From positions 310,001 to 374,000 of the forward strand of contig NZ_LMDS01000005.1 of NCBI RefSeq assembly GCF_001425865.1: a stretch of DNA of 64,000 nt, written 5' to 3'. Shown here piece by piece: positions 34,250 through 44,585 of this stretch; position 1 is the first letter of the stretch; each line of letters opens with the position of its first letter. The stretch is from Rhizobacter sp. Root404 (GTDB taxonomy: Bacteria > Pseudomonadota > Gammaproteobacteria > Burkholderiales > Burkholderiaceae_C). A program made the translations under genes and the position numbers. Below the pieces are notes generated by a model. That model was not told where the DNA came from, ran no database searches, and saw only the letters and a program-made list of their open reading frames with translations.

Positions 34250-35398
34250 TTACTTCAGGTCGTCGAGCAGCAACGCCGTGATGCGCTTGCCGGCGTCACC
34301 GTTCTCGGGCGCGCCCTGGCTGGTCAGCACGGTCACGTTGCTGCGTTCGCCTTCGCCCTTGACGACGACGCGGTAGCGCGTCGGGTTGCCGACGTCGTCC
34401 TTCTTGCCGAAGCTGAAGATCTTCGACAGGAGACTCGGCTCTTCCTTGCCGGCGAACTTCGGGTCGATGTAGCGGACGAAGTAGACGCCTTGCGTGCGGT
34501 CGCGGTCCTCGACGGTGAAGCCGCTGCGATCGAGCGCCACGCCGACGCGGCGCCAGGCGCGGTCGAAGCCGTCGTCGACCTGCAGCGTCGCGGTCGGCTG
34601 GCCGGCCACGATGCGCGCGCGCGCCGGCGCGCCCGGCGCACCCGGTGCCGCGGTGGCGGTCTTTGCCACTTCCTCGGTCGCGCCGAGCGTGAGCATCAGG
34701 CGCGACAGCAGTTCGCCCTCGAGTTGCGGGTCGGGCTGGCGCGGCTGCCACACGGTGCTTTCCTTGCGCTCGCCGGTGTAGACCTCGATCATTCCGCGGT
34801 GCGTGATATAGACCTCGGTGCCGTTCGGGCCGCGCTCGACGCGGGTGCGGAACTTGTCGAGTTCGCCGGTGGAATACGCGCCGTCGAACACCTTGCCGAT
34901 CGACGAGCGCACGAAGTCCAGCGGCAGCTTGCCGCGGTTCTCGGCCCAGTCCGTTTCCATCACGCCGGTGGCAGGCTGGTCCTGCGTCAGGACGAAGCCG
35001 CGCTCCTTCCAGAAGGCCTGCAACTGCGGCCAGAGCTGCTCGGGCGTCAGGCTGGTGCGCAGCCAGCGCTCGTTGCCCAGGCGCTCGAGGCGCACGTCGC
35101 CGGCTGTCTGAGGCGCGATCGTCGTGGCCGCCGTCGGCGCGGCGCTGGCGGCCGGCGTGCCGGCCTGGTAGGCCGCCGCGCTGACCGCGCCGCCCTGCGG
35201 CTGCTGGTAACGCGAGTCGCGCGTCAGCTGCGTCAGATCGGGCGGCACCTCGAGTCCGGTGGTCCGCGCGGTGCTGTTGGTCCGGTAGTCGATCTTGTCG
35301 CCGGACATGAAGCTGTCGAGCGTGGAGCAGCCGCCGAGGGCCAGCGCCGCCGTGATGGCCAACGCGATGGGGGTGGGGGAACGGGTCACGAGGTGCAT
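34250..35398 (-). CDS. bamC: Outer-membrane assembly lipoprotein BamC
   Basis: Lipoprotein of the BAM complex that inserts beta-barrel proteins. The 382-residue product has a lipobox (LALGGCSTLDSF) and the unstructured N-terminal segment that includes KIDYRTNS and LEVPPDLTQL, matching the BamD-binding part. Two helix-grip domains follow, joined by an Ala/Pro-rich linker near residue 255. Start 35398 is in MHLVTRS; a GTG a few codons later is possible. It lies downstream of dapA, the order usual in proteobacteria. Confidence 0.93.
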   Translation of the reverse strand: MHLVTRSPTPIALAITAALALGGCSTLDSFMSGDKIDYRTNSTARTTGLEVPPDLTQLTRDSRYQQPQGGAVSAAAYQAGTPAASAAPTAATTIAPQTAGDVRLERLGNERWLRTSLTPEQLWPQLQAFWKERGFVLTQDQPATGVMETDWAENRGKLPLDFVRSSIGKVFDGAYSTGELDKFRTRVERGPNGTEVYITHRGMIEVYTGERKESTVWQPRQPDPQLEGELLSRLMLTLGATEEVAKTATAAPGAPGAPARARIVAGQPTATLQVDDGFDRAWRRVGVALDRSGFTVEDRDRTQGVYFVRYIDPKFAGKEEPSLLSKIFSFGKKDDVGNPTRYRVVVKGEGERSNVTVLTSQGAPENGDAGKRITALLLDDLK

Positions 35399-35481
35399 CT
35401 CCAATGGGGCGGCTGGCACGGCGAGATGCCGTGCGCGGCCCCGGTGATCGGGAACGGAACGGGGCGCTCGGCGGGAGGGGG

Positions 35482-36363
35482 TCAAAGCAGGCCCGACTCG
35501 CGCATCGCGTGGCCGACGACCTGCTGCCCCGCTTCGGTGAGCGGCGTGATCGGCAGGCGCAGCGCAGCGCCGCACAGGCCGAGCTGGGCCATCGCCCACT
35601 TGGTCGGCGCAGGGCTCGATTCGACGAACAGGTTCTTGTGCAGCGGCAGCAGCTTCAGGTGCAGCGCGGCCGCGGTCTTCACGTCGCCGGCCAGCGCCGC
35701 GGCGCACAGCTCGCGCATTGCGCGCGGCGCGACGTTGGCGGTGACGCTCACATTGCCGTGGCCGCCGAGCAGCATCAGCGCGACGGCGGTGCTGTCGTCG
35801 CCGGAGTAGATCGAGAAGCCCTTCGGCGCCTGCTTGATCAACCAGGCCGCGCGGTCGATCTCGCCGCTGGCTTCCTTGATGCCGATGATGCCGGGCACGC
35901 CGGCCAGACGCACGGCAGTCTCGACCTGCATGTCCGCAACGGTACGGCCGGGCACGTTGTAGAGCACCATCGGGATGTCTACGGCTTCGGCGATCGCCTT
36001 GAAGTGGCGGTAGATGCCCTCTTGCGACGGCTTGTTGTAGTAGGGCACGACCGACAGCGAACAGTCGGCGCCGACCTCGCGCGCGAAGCGCGACAGCTCG
36101 ATCGCCTCGGCCGTCGAATTGCCGCCGGTGCCGGCCATGATCGGCACCCGCCCCTTCGCGTGCTCGACCGAGACGCGGATGATCTCGCAGTGCTCCTCGA
36201 CCGACACGGTCGGCGACTCGCCGGTCGTGCCGACGACGCCGATGCAGTCGGTGCCTTCAGCGATGTGCCAGTCGATCAGGCGGCGCAGCGCGGGGTAGTC
36301 GACGCTGCCGTCCTCCTGCATCGGCGTGACCAGCGCGACGATGCTGCCAACAATGGGTTTCAT
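35482..36363 (-). CDS. dapA: 4-hydroxy-tetrahydrodipicolinate synthase
   Basis: First committed enzyme of the diaminopimelate/lysine pathway, condensing pyruvate with aspartate semialdehyde. The 293-residue TIM-barrel protein has the Schiff-base Lys163 (GIKEASGEI), Tyr135 (LYNVPGRT) and the GTTGES carboxylate loop. ATG 36363 overlaps the stop of the upstream methyltransferase gene (ATGA). bamC follows after 83 bp. Confidence 0.97.
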   Translation of the reverse strand: MKPIVGSIVALVTPMQEDGSVDYPALRRLIDWHIAEGTDCIGVVGTTGESPTVSVEEHCEIIRVSVEHAKGRVPIMAGTGGNSTAEAIELSRFAREVGADCSLSVVPYYNKPSQEGIYRHFKAIAEAVDIPMVLYNVPGRTVADMQVETAVRLAGVPGIIGIKEASGEIDRAAWLIKQAPKGFSIYSGDDSTAVALMLLGGHGNVSVTANVAPRAMRELCAAALAGDVKTAAALHLKLLPLHKNLFVESSPAPTKWAMAQLGLCGAALRLPITPLTEAGQQVVGHAMRESGLL

Positions 36364-36965
36364 GCGGAATCCTCTGAATCCAAAGATTTTACCTGCGCGC
36401 CGGAGGCCGGCGGAACCAGTGGAAACCGCCGCGCCGCGGGCGTCGGCGGGCCGCCGTCGCGCACCGCCACGATTCTTTGCACGAAGCGGTCGGGGGTTGG
36501 CTCGAAGCCGTCCTCGAACGCGACGACACGCCAGCCGGCCACGACCTGCAGCAACTCGCCCGGGCGCAGCAGGAACTTCGGGTTCGACGGCTTGCCGATG
36601 GTCTCGTTGCCCGCCGCGAACGTCTCGTAGATCAGCACGCCGCCGGGCGCCACGCTTGCCAGGATGTCCGGCAGGCGCTCGCGCCAGAGGTAGTGGGTGA
36701 CGACGACCGCGTCGAAGGTCCGCGCACGGAACGGCCACAGACCGCCCTCGATGTCGGCGACGACGATCTCGGCGACGTGGGCCAGCGGCGCCACCGCCGC
36801 CGCGTCCCGATCGACCCCGGTCACGCGCGCGCCGCGCTGCGCGAACCAGCGCACGTGGCGGCCGCCGCCACACGCGACGTCGAGCACCGTGGCGTCGGCG
36901 CCGACAAGGTGCGACCAGCGCTGCACCCAGCGCGAGGCCGCCTGGCCGCCGTGCATGTCCACCAC
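36360..36965 (-). CDS. SAM-dependent methyltransferase (class I)
   Basis: 201-residue small methyltransferase with motif [15 protein letters not shown], the acidic end of strand 2 in GVDRD, and the post-[14 protein letters not shown]. The closest look is to TehB/UbiE-like small-molecule methyltransferases; the substrate is unknown. The start is a GTG at 36965, one base after the AKR stop, or the ATG three codons later. Its TGA overlaps the dapA ATG, so the two are translationally coupled. Confidence 0.85.
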   Translation of the reverse strand: MVDMHGGQAASRWVQRWSHLVGADATVLDVACGGGRHVRWFAQRGARVTGVDRDAAAVAPLAHVAEIVVADIEGGLWPFRARTFDAVVVTHYLWRERLPDILASVAPGGVLIYETFAAGNETIGKPSNPKFLLRPGELLQVVAGWRVVAFEDGFEPTPDRFVQRIVAVRDGGPPTPAARRFPLVPPASGAQVKSLDSEDSA

Positions 36966-36966
36966 G

Positions 36967-37926
36967 TCAGGCGCTCGCTGCGTCGATGGTGCGGATCGCG
37001 TCCGCGTCGAGCTCGAGCCGGGCCGCGGCGACCAGACCGTCGAGCTGCTCGACCGACGTCGCGCTGGCGATCGGTGCGGTGATGCTCGGCCGCGCGATCT
37101 GCCAGGCCAGCGCCACCTGCGCCGGCGTTGCGTTCAGCCGCTGCGCCACCGCGTCGAGCGCGTCCAGCACCGCCAGGCCCTTCGGCGTCAGGTACTTCTT
37201 GACGCCTTGTCCGCGCGCGCTCTTTCCGAGGTCGGCCTCGCTGCGGTACTTGCCGCTGAGGAAGCCGCTGGCCAACGCGTAGAAATTGATCACGCCGATG
37301 CCGTGAGTGACGCAGACCTGCTCGAGCTCCGCCTCGAACGCCGGCCGCTCGACCAGGTTGTAGAGCGGCTGCAGGCTTTCGTAGCGCGGCAGGCCCAGCT
37401 TCTGGCTGACCGCCAGCGCCTCGGCCAGTCGCGGCGCGGTGTAGTTCGACGCGCCGATCGCGCGCACCTTGCCGGCCTTGATCAGGTCGGCGAACGCACC
37501 CAGCGTGTCTTCGAGCGGCACGGTCGCGTCGTCATCGTGGGACTGGTACAGGTCGATCACGTCGGTCTGCAGCCGCTTCAGCGAGGCCTCGACGGCGCTG
37601 CGGATATAGGCCGGCGCCAGCCCGACCCGCCCGTCGCCCATCGGCTTGCCGACCTTGGTCGCCAGCACGACCTTGTCGCGTTGGCCGGTCTGCTTCAGCC
37701 ACTTGCCGATGATCGTCTCCGACTCGCCGCCGGTGTGGCCCGGCACCCAGCGCGAGTACACGTCGGCGGTGTCGACGAAGTTCATGCCGGCATCGACCCA
37801 GGCGTCGAGCAGGCGGAACGAGGTGGCTTCGTCGGCGGTCCAGCCGAACACGTTGCCGCCGAAGCAGATCCTAGACACCTGCAGGCCGGAGCGGCCGAGT
37901 TCACGGTAGGTCATGCGCGTCTTCAT
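36967..37926 (-). CDS. Aldo/keto reductase
   Basis: NAD(P)H-dependent carbonyl reductase of the AKR superfamily, 319 residues. The catalytic tetrad is visible: Asp and Tyr in NFVDTADVYS, Lys in ATKVG, and His in YQSHDDD. GASNYTAPRL and the cofactor-binding tail SVEQLDGLV fit. ATG 37926 has AGGA seven bases upstream; MTYREL at 37914 is an alternative. It heads the AKR-methyltransferase-dapA-bamC-MBL run on the minus strand and is divergent from parE across 58 bp. The physiological substrate is unknown. Confidence 0.93.
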   Translation of the reverse strand: MKTRMTYRELGRSGLQVSRICFGGNVFGWTADEATSFRLLDAWVDAGMNFVDTADVYSRWVPGHTGGESETIIGKWLKQTGQRDKVVLATKVGKPMGDGRVGLAPAYIRSAVEASLKRLQTDVIDLYQSHDDDATVPLEDTLGAFADLIKAGKVRAIGASNYTAPRLAEALAVSQKLGLPRYESLQPLYNLVERPAFEAELEQVCVTHGIGVINFYALASGFLSGKYRSEADLGKSARGQGVKKYLTPKGLAVLDALDAVAQRLNATPAQVALAWQIARPSITAPIASATSVEQLDGLVAAARLELDADAIRTIDAASA

Positions 37927-37970
37927 CGTTCCGTCCTGTGAATCCGTACAGCTCGATTCTTGCAGGCTCC

Positions 37971-37976
37971 TAGAAT
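37971..37976 (+). promoter_or_regulatory. Possible -10 of parE with a near-leaderless start
   Basis: TAGAAT ends 8 bases before the parE ATG. The expected transcription start (about 37983) falls within 2 bases of the start codon. No -35 is clear. Confidence 0.45.
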
Positions 37977-37984
37977 CCGCGCCC

Positions 37985-39958
37985 ATGGCAACCAAGCAGA
38001 ACAGTTCTTACGGCGAGGCGTCGATCCGTGTGCTCAAGGGTCTGGAGCCCGTCAAGCAGCGGCCGGGCATGTACACCCGCACCGACAACCCGCTGCACAT
38101 CGTCCAGGAGGTGATCGACAACGCGGCCGACGAGGCCCTGGCCGAATTCGGCAAGCGCATCGACGTGACGCTGCACACCGACGGCTCGGTCAGCGTCGAG
38201 GACGACGGCCGCGGCATCCCGTTCGGCCTGCATCCGGAAGAGCAGGTGCCGGTGGTGGAGATCGTCTACACCCGGCTGCACGCCGGCGGCAAGTTCGACA
38301 AGGGGGCCGGCGGCGCGTACAGCTTCTCGGGTGGCCTGCACGGCGTGGGCGTCAGCGTGACCAACGCGCTGTCGAAGCGGCTGGAGGTGACGGTGTGGCG
38401 CGAGGGCCAGGTCGCGAAGCTCGCGTTCTCGGGCGGCGACGTGATCGAACCGCTGGTGCTGCGCAAGATGGCGGCCGGCGACCGGAAGGGCGGCACGACC
38501 GTGCGCGCCTGGCCAGACGCCAAGTACTTCGAAAGCGCCGAGCTGCCCAAGGCCGAACTGACGCACCTGCTGCGCAGCAAGGCGGTGCTGATGCCGGGCG
38601 TGACGGTGACGCTGACGATCGAGAAGACCGGCGAGAAAACGAGCTGGCTCTACAAGGGCGGGCTGCGCGACTACCTGATGCAGACGCTGAACGCCGACCC
38701 GGTGATCCCGCTCTTCGAAGGCGCCCACTACGCCGATGGCGGCGAGACCGAGAACTTCGCCGAAGGCGAGGGCGCCGCGTGGTGCGTGGCCTTCACGGAG
38801 GACGGCGCGCCGATGCGCGAGAGCTACGTGAACCTGATCCCTACCGTCGCTGGCGGCACGCACGAGTCGGGCCTGAAGGACGGCTTGTTCCAGGCCGTCA
38901 AGGGCTTCATCGACATGCACTCGCTGCTGCCGAAGGGCGTCAAGCTGATGCCCGAGGACGTCTTTTCGCGCGCCAGCTTCGTGCTCTCGGCCAAGGTACT
39001 CGACCCGCAGTTCCAGGGCCAGATCAAGGAACGCCTGAACTCGCGCGACGCGCTGCGGCTCGTCTCCACCTACGTCAAGCCCTCGCTCGAGCTGTGGCTG
39101 AACCAGCATGTCGAATTCGGCAAGAAGCTCGCCGAACTGGTGATCCGCTGCGCCCAGACGCGCCAGCGCGCGAGCCAGAAGGTCGAGAAGCGCAAGGGCT
39201 CGGGCGTGGCCGTGCTGCCCGGCAAGCTCACCGATTGCGAGAGCCGCGACCTGACGCTGAACGAGCTGTTCCTCGTCGAGGGCGATTCGGCTGGCGGGAG
39301 CGCCAAGATGGGCCGCGACAAGGAGACGCAGGCGATCCTGCCGCTGCGCGGCAAGGTGCTGAACGCGTGGGAGGTCGAGCGTGATCGCCTTTTCGCGAAC
39401 AACGAGATCCACGACATCGCGGTGGCGATCGGCGTCGATCCGCACGGCGCGAACGACATGCCTGACCTGAGCGGGCTGCGCTACGGCAAGATCTGCATCC
39501 TCAGCGACGCCGATGTCGACGGCTCGCACATCCAGGTGCTGCTGCTGACGCTGTTCTTCCGCCACTTCCCGAAGCTGGTCGAAGCGGGCCATGTCTACAT
39601 CGCCAAGCCGCCGCTGTTCCGCGTCGACGCGCCGGCACGCGGCAAGAAGCCCGCGGCCAAGCTCTATGCGCTGGACGAGGGCGAACTGACCGCCACGCTC
39701 GACAAGCTCCGTAAGGAAGGCGCGCGCGAGAACGCCTGGAGCATCAGCCGCTTCAAGGGCCTGGGCGAGATGAATGCCGAGCAGCTCTGGGACACGACGC
39801 TGAACCCCGACACCCGCCGCCTGCTGCGTACCGAGTTCGGTGTCGCGGGCTTCGACGCGACGACCAGCGCGCTGACCAAGCTGATGGGCAAGGGCGAGGC
39901 GCAGGCGCGCCGCGACCTGATGGAACTGCACGGCGACTCGGTCGACGTGGACGTGTGA
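37985..39958 (+). CDS. parE: DNA topoisomerase IV subunit B
   Basis: ATPase subunit of topoisomerase IV, which unlinks daughter chromosomes. The 657-residue protein has the GHKL site (EVIDNAADEAL, DDGRGIPFG, GGLHGVGVSVTNAL), the transducer domain and the TOPRIM motifs LVEGDSAGG and DADVDGSHI. The length and the parC gene 2.2 kb downstream identify it as ParE, not GyrB. ATG 37985 gives the expected N-terminus. Confidence 0.96.
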   Translation: MATKQNSSYGEASIRVLKGLEPVKQRPGMYTRTDNPLHIVQEVIDNAADEALAEFGKRIDVTLHTDGSVSVEDDGRGIPFGLHPEEQVPVVEIVYTRLHAGGKFDKGAGGAYSFSGGLHGVGVSVTNALSKRLEVTVWREGQVAKLAFSGGDVIEPLVLRKMAAGDRKGGTTVRAWPDAKYFESAELPKAELTHLLRSKAVLMPGVTVTLTIEKTGEKTSWLYKGGLRDYLMQTLNADPVIPLFEGAHYADGGETENFAEGEGAAWCVAFTEDGAPMRESYVNLIPTVAGGTHESGLKDGLFQAVKGFIDMHSLLPKGVKLMPEDVFSRASFVLSAKVLDPQFQGQIKERLNSRDALRLVSTYVKPSLELWLNQHVEFGKKLAELVIRCAQTRQRASQKVEKRKGSGVAVLPGKLTDCESRDLTLNELFLVEGDSAGGSAKMGRDKETQAILPLRGKVLNAWEVERDRLFANNEIHDIAVAIGVDPHGANDMPDLSGLRYGKICILSDADVDGSHIQVLLLTLFFRHFPKLVEAGHVYIAKPPLFRVDAPARGKKPAAKLYALDEGELTATLDKLRKEGARENAWSISRFKGLGEMNAEQLWDTTLNPDTRRLLRTEFGVAGFDATTSALTKLMGKGEAQARRDLMELHGDSVDVDV

Positions 39959-40473
39959 GGCCCGCGTTGCTGCGGCTGCGACCGACGATGCTGTCGGACC
40001 TGGACTTCGTGATCTCGGTCGAGCAGGACCTCGCGAACCGGCCGTTCATCACGCCGTGGGAGCGCATCCAGCACGAGGGCGCGATCCGTTTCCCGGACAG
40101 CAGGCACTTCATCGTCGAGGCGGGCGAGGGCTACCCGTCGGGCGGCTTCGTGATCCTGCAGGGTTGCCGCAACCCGCACCGCTCGATCGAGCTGAAGCGC
40201 ATCGTGCTGGCGTCCGCGCTGCACGGCCGGGGCATCGGCCGCGCCTGCCTGCGGCTGCTCGCGGACATGGCGTTTCGCGATCTCGGCGCACACCGGTTCT
40301 GGCTCGACGTGAAGGGCTTGAACGTGCGGGCCCAGGCGCTCTACCGCAGCGAAGGCTTCGTCGAGGAGGGGCGCCTGCGCGAAAGCGTGCGCACCGCCGA
40401 CGGCTACGATTCGCTGATCGTGATGAGCATGCTGGCGCACGAACACGCGCTGCGCCAGGCTGCACCCGCTTGA
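39955..40473 (+). CDS. GNAT acetyltransferase (RimI/RimJ-like)
   Basis: 172-residue GNAT-fold protein: LRPTMLSDLDFVISVE at the N-terminus, ALHGRGIGRACLRLLAD as the acetyl-CoA loop, and NVRAQALYRSEGFVEEG as the conserved C-terminal segment. The protein or metabolite target is unknown. The start is a GTG at 39955 overlapping the parE stop (GTGA), so it is coupled to parE. Its place between parE and parC is unusual but typical of insertions in such operons. Confidence 0.85.
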   Translation: MRPALLRLRPTMLSDLDFVISVEQDLANRPFITPWERIQHEGAIRFPDSRHFIVEAGEGYPSGGFVILQGCRNPHRSIELKRIVLASALHGRGIGRACLRLLADMAFRDLGAHRFWLDVKGLNVRAQALYRSEGFVEEGRLRESVRTADGYDSLIVMSMLAHEHALRQAAPA

Positions 40474-40490
40474 CGACCCCGGAGACGACG

Positions 40491-42116
40491 ATGCAGACGA
40501 CGATGATGGACGTGCCGCTCTCGCTCAACCACCTGCTCGAGCGCGCCGGGCGATTGTTCGGCTCGAACGAGATCGTGTCGCGGCTGCCGGACAAGTCGTT
40601 GAAGACGCACACCTACGCCGAGTTCCACCGCCGCAGCCGGGCGCTCGCATCGGCCCTGCAGTCGCTCGGACTGAAGAAGGGCGAACGGGTCGCGACGCTG
40701 GCGTGGAACCACCATGCGCACCTCGAGTGCTACTTCGGCATCCCGGCCACCGGCGGCGTGATGCACACGCTGAACCTGCGCCTCGCGCCCGACGAGATCG
40801 GCTGGATCGCGGCCGACGCGAAGGACCGCTTCCTGATCGTCGACGACGTGCTGCTGCCGCTGTACCGGCAGTTCGCGCACCTGCATGCGTTCGAGCGCGT
40901 GATCGTGGTGCCGTACTCCGGCGCCGCGGTGCCGGCGGAGTTCACCGACTACGAGGCACTGCTGGCCGGTGCCGACCCCGATGGCTTCGTCTACGCGCCG
41001 CACGACGAGAACGACGCGGTCGCGATGTGCTACACGTCCGGCACCACCGGCCGGCCGAAGGGCGTGGCCTATTCGCACCGCTCGACGGTCCTGCACACCT
41101 TCGTCGGCTGCCTGGCCGATCACTGGGGGCTGCGCAGCACCGACGTGGTGTTGCCGGTCACCCCGATGTTCCATGCCAACTGCTGGGGCATCCCGTACGC
41201 CGCCGTGATGCTCGGCACCAAGCTCGTCTTCCCCGGCCCGCACCTGCACCCCGACGACCTGCTCGACCTGATGCAGCTCGAGCCGCCCTCCGTCGCGCTG
41301 GGTGTGCCGACGATCTGGATGGGCCTGATCCAGCGCTTCGACCAGGCACTGACGACCGAGCCCGGCCGCTGGAAGCTGCCGGAGGGCATGCGTTCGCTGG
41401 TCGGCGGCGCGGCCGTGCCGGAGGCGCTGATCCGCGCGTTCGCGAAGCACGGCGTGTGGATCCTGCAAGGCTGGGGCATGACCGAGACCTCGCCGATCGC
41501 GACGATCTCGTACCTGCGCAACGAGCTGAAGGACGCCGGCGACGAGGTCCGCTACCAGCGCGCGGCGATGGCCGGCGTGCCGGCGCCGCTGGTCGACGTG
41601 CGCATCCGCACCGAGGCCGACGAGGACGCGCCGTGGGACGGCCAGACCATGGGCGAGATCCAGGTCCGCGGCCCGTTCATCACCGGCTCGTACCACGAGG
41701 TGCCGGTCACGCCCGACAAGTTCACGGCCGACGGCTGGCTGCGCACCGGCGACGTCGCGACGATGGACGAGCTGGGTTTCGTGCGCATCACCGACCGCAC
41801 GAAAGACCTGATCAAGTCCGGTGGCGAGTGGATCAGCTCGGTCGACCTCGAGAACGCGCTGATGGCGCATCCGGCGATCGCCGAGGCCGCGGTGATCGCG
41901 GTGCCGGACGCCAAGTGGAGCGAGCGGCCGCTGGCCTGCGTCGTCGTCAAACCGGGGCAGAATGCGCCCCTTGCCGACGCGCTGGCCGCGCACCTGCTGC
42001 AGCACGGCTTCGCGAAATGGCAGGTGCCGGACCGCTTCGAGTTCATCGACGCGGTACCGCGCACCTCGACCGGCAAATTCTGGAAACTGAAACTGCGCGA
42101 GCGCTTCCCGCGCTGA
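40491..42116 (+). CDS. Medium/long-chain fatty acyl-CoA ligase (AlkK-like, ANL family)
   Basis: AMP-forming acyl-CoA synthetase, 541 residues. Motifs: YTSGTTGRPKGVAYSH (A3), GWGMTETSP (A5), GWLRTGDVA (A7), DRTKDLIKSGGEW (A8) and the catalytic Lys in TSTGKFWKLKL (A10). It opens with LNHLLERAGRLFG and HTYAEFHRRSRAL, most like the AlkK/FadD3-type medium-chain ligases. GGAG lies 7 bases before ATG 40491. It is downstream of the GNAT gene by 17 bp and upstream of parC; co-transcription with parE/parC is likely. Chain-length preference cannot be told by eye. Confidence 0.93.
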   Translation: MQTTMMDVPLSLNHLLERAGRLFGSNEIVSRLPDKSLKTHTYAEFHRRSRALASALQSLGLKKGERVATLAWNHHAHLECYFGIPATGGVMHTLNLRLAPDEIGWIAADAKDRFLIVDDVLLPLYRQFAHLHAFERVIVVPYSGAAVPAEFTDYEALLAGADPDGFVYAPHDENDAVAMCYTSGTTGRPKGVAYSHRSTVLHTFVGCLADHWGLRSTDVVLPVTPMFHANCWGIPYAAVMLGTKLVFPGPHLHPDDLLDLMQLEPPSVALGVPTIWMGLIQRFDQALTTEPGRWKLPEGMRSLVGGAAVPEALIRAFAKHGVWILQGWGMTETSPIATISYLRNELKDAGDEVRYQRAAMAGVPAPLVDVRIRTEADEDAPWDGQTMGEIQVRGPFITGSYHEVPVTPDKFTADGWLRTGDVATMDELGFVRITDRTKDLIKSGGEWISSVDLENALMAHPAIAEAAVIAVPDAKWSERPLACVVVKPGQNAPLADALAAHLLQHGFAKWQVPDRFEFIDAVPRTSTGKFWKLKLRERFPR

Positions 42117-42155
42117 CGCGACCACCGGCGCCCGAGGGGCGCCCGAACGATCCCC

Positions 42156-44471
42156 ATGCAAGAACAACTCGATCTCACTGCCGGCGACGACGGCGGCACC
42201 GACGCCGTCGGCCTGGCGCAGTACGCCGAGCGTGCGTACCTCGAATACGCGCTGAGCGTCGTCAAGGGCCGCGCGCTGCCGGACGTGTGCGACGGCCAGA
42301 AGCCGGTGCAGCGCCGCATCCTGTTCTCGATGGAGCGCATGGGGCTGGCGTTCACCACCGCCGCGGGGCCGAAGGCGGTGAAGAGCGCGCGCGTCGTCGG
42401 CGACGTGCTCGGCAAGTTCCATCCGCATGGCGACACCGCCGCGTACGACGCGATGGTGCGGATGGCGCAGGACTTCTCGCAGCGCTACCCGCTGGTCGAC
42501 GGCCAGGGCAACTTCGGCTCGCGCGACGGCGACGGCGCGGCGGCGATGCGCTATACGGAGGCGCGCCTCGCGCCGATCACGCGGCTGCTGCTCGACGAGC
42601 TCGACGAAGGCACGGTCGACTTCGTGCCCAACTACGACGGCGAGTTCGAGGAGCCGAAGCAGCTGCCCGCGCGCCTGCCGTTCGTGCTGCTGAACGGCGC
42701 CAGCGGCATCGCCGTCGGCCTGGCCACCGAGGTGCCGAGCCACAACCTGCGCGAGGTGGCCGCGGCCGCGGTCGCGCTGATCCGCAACGAGCGGCTCGAC
42801 GACACCGAATTCGCCGCGCTGATCCCCGGCCCCGACTACCCCGGTGGCGGCCAGATCATCAGCAGCACCGACGAGATCCGCGCCGCGTATGCGAGCGGCC
42901 GCGGCAGCCTGAAGGTGCGCGCGCGCTGGAAGATCGAGGAACTGGCGCGCGGCCAGTGGCAGCTCGTCGTCACCGAACTGCCGCCCGGCGCGAGCACGCA
43001 GAAGGTGCTGGAGGAGATCGAGGAACTCACCAACCCGAAGGTGCGCGCCGGCAAGAAGGCGATCAGCAGCGAGCAGGCGCAGCTCAAGACCACCGTGCTC
43101 GCGGTGCTCGACGCGGTGCGCGACGAGTCGAGCAAGGACGCGCCGGTGCGGATCGTGTTCGAGCCCAAATCGCGTGCGATCTCGCAGCAGGACCTGATCA
43201 CGACGCTGCTGGCCCACACCTCGCTCGAGAACTCGGCGCCGATCAACCTGACGATGATCGGCAGCGACGGCCGCCCGACGCAGAAGAGCCTGCGCCAGAT
43301 CCTGGCCGAGTGGATCGCGTTTCGTACCGTCACCGTGCAGCGGCGCACCCGCCATCGGCTCGACAAGGTGCTCGCGCGCATCCACATCCTCGAAGGCCGG
43401 CAGCTGGTGCTGCTCAACATCGACGAGGTGATCCGCATCATCCGCGAGAGCGACGAGCCCAAGGCCGCGCTGATCGCGCGCTTCGCGCTCAGCGAGATCC
43501 AGGCCGACGACATCCTCGACATCCGGCTGCGCCAGCTGGCGCGGCTGGAGGCGATCAAGATCGAGCAGGAGCTGGCGGGGTTGCGCACCGAGCAGGCCAA
43601 GCTCGAGGACATCCTCGGCAGCCCGGCCTCGTTGAAGCGCTTGCTGATCAAGGAGATCGAGCAGGACGCCAAGACCTATGGCGATGACCGCCGCACGCTG
43701 ATCCAGGCCGAGAAGAAGGCCGTCGCGGAAGTGAAGGTGATCGACGAACCGATCACCGTGGTCGTCAGCCTGAAGGGCTGGGTGCGCGGGCTGAAGGGCC
43801 ACGAGGTCGATGCGGCGACGCTCGCGTTCAAGGCCGGCGATGCGCTGTACGGCACGTTCGCGTGCCGCAGCGTCGATTCCTTGCTGGTGTTCGGCAGCAA
43901 CGGCCGGGTCTACTCGACCGCCGTCGCGCAGTTGCCGGGCGGGCGCGGCGATGGCCAGCCGATCACGTCGCTGATCGATCTCGAGACCGGCACGCAGCCG
44001 GCGCACTACTTCGCCGGCGCGGCGCAGCAGACCCTGCTGCTGGCCGGCACCGGCGGTTTCGGGTTCCTGGCGCGCGTCGGCGACCTGGTCGCGCGGCAGC
44101 GCGGCGGCAAGGGCTTCCTGAGTCTGGAGGCCGACGAGAAACCGCTGCCGCCGAGCCTGGTGGACGGGCAGTCGCAGGTCGCGTGCCTGTCGCTCGCGGG
44201 CCGGCTGCTGGTGTTCGCGCTCGACGAGCTGAAGCTGCAGTCCAACGGCGGCCGCGGCCTCACGTTGATCGACCTCGAAGCGAAGGACGCGCTGGTGAGC
44301 GTCGCCGCGTTCGGCACCAACCTGCAGGTGCTCGGCACCGGCCGCGGCGGCAAGCCGAAGGACGAGCTGCTGCGCCCGACGGCGCTGGCCGCCTACGTCG
44401 GCAAGCGCGCGCGCAAGGGTCGCGTGCAGGACGTGATGCCGAAGGCGATGCGGGTGATCGGCGCCGTGTGA
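42156..44471 (+). CDS. parC: DNA topoisomerase IV subunit A
   Basis: Breakage-reunion subunit of topoisomerase IV, 771 residues. The catalytic Tyr133 lies in [12 protein letters not shown], and the quinolone-region helix [15 protein letters not shown] precedes it. The long coiled-coil arm (near 380-480) and the C-terminal beta-pinwheel are present. The pinwheel keeps a GyrA-box-like RQRGGKG, which is notable since ParC boxes are usually weaker. It is assigned as ParC by pairing with parE and by length. Confidence 0.95.
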   Translation: MQEQLDLTAGDDGGTDAVGLAQYAERAYLEYALSVVKGRALPDVCDGQKPVQRRILFSMERMGLAFTTAAGPKAVKSARVVGDVLGKFHPHGDTAAYDAMVRMAQDFSQRYPLVDGQGNFGSRDGDGAAAMRYTEARLAPITRLLLDELDEGTVDFVPNYDGEFEEPKQLPARLPFVLLNGASGIAVGLATEVPSHNLREVAAAAVALIRNERLDDTEFAALIPGPDYPGGGQIISSTDEIRAAYASGRGSLKVRARWKIEELARGQWQLVVTELPPGASTQKVLEEIEELTNPKVRAGKKAISSEQAQLKTTVLAVLDAVRDESSKDAPVRIVFEPKSRAISQQDLITTLLAHTSLENSAPINLTMIGSDGRPTQKSLRQILAEWIAFRTVTVQRRTRHRLDKVLARIHILEGRQLVLLNIDEVIRIIRESDEPKAALIARFALSEIQADDILDIRLRQLARLEAIKIEQELAGLRTEQAKLEDILGSPASLKRLLIKEIEQDAKTYGDDRRTLIQAEKKAVAEVKVIDEPITVVVSLKGWVRGLKGHEVDAATLAFKAGDALYGTFACRSVDSLLVFGSNGRVYSTAVAQLPGGRGDGQPITSLIDLETGTQPAHYFAGAAQQTLLLAGTGGFGFLARVGDLVARQRGGKGFLSLEADEKPLPPSLVDGQSQVACLSLAGRLLVFALDELKLQSNGGRGLTLIDLEAKDALVSVAAFGTNLQVLGTGRGGKPKDELLRPTALAAYVGKRARKGRVQDVMPKAMRVIGAV

Positions 44472-44549
44472 CGGCGGCCTCGCACCGGACACGTCCTACA
44501 GGCACCGGGCGTCGCGCCTGATCGCGCTGCGGGGCTGCGCACGGTGGAA

Positions 44550-44582
44550 TGGGTCTTTCGCATGGAATGCATGAAAGGCCCA
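44550..44582 (+). promoter_or_regulatory. Leader hairpin that hides the ribosome binding site of the next gene
   Basis: TGGGTCTTTC (44550-44559) pairs with GAAAGGCCCA (44573-44582) with one G-U pair. Inside it GCAT pairs with ATGC around a GGA loop. The lower stem contains GAAAGG, the only good Shine-Dalgarno for ATG 44586. This is the layout of an RNA thermometer or a translational switch, but function is untested. Confidence 0.55.
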
Positions 44583-44585
44583 CCC

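Noticed and set aside
40404..44492. Very long antisense frame (over 1,300 codons) across the acyl-CoA ligase and parC
   Set aside because: GC-rich third positions leave few stops on the opposite strand. The translation is Arg/Ala/His/Asp-rich with no domain, while the plus strand has clear, motif-rich genes.
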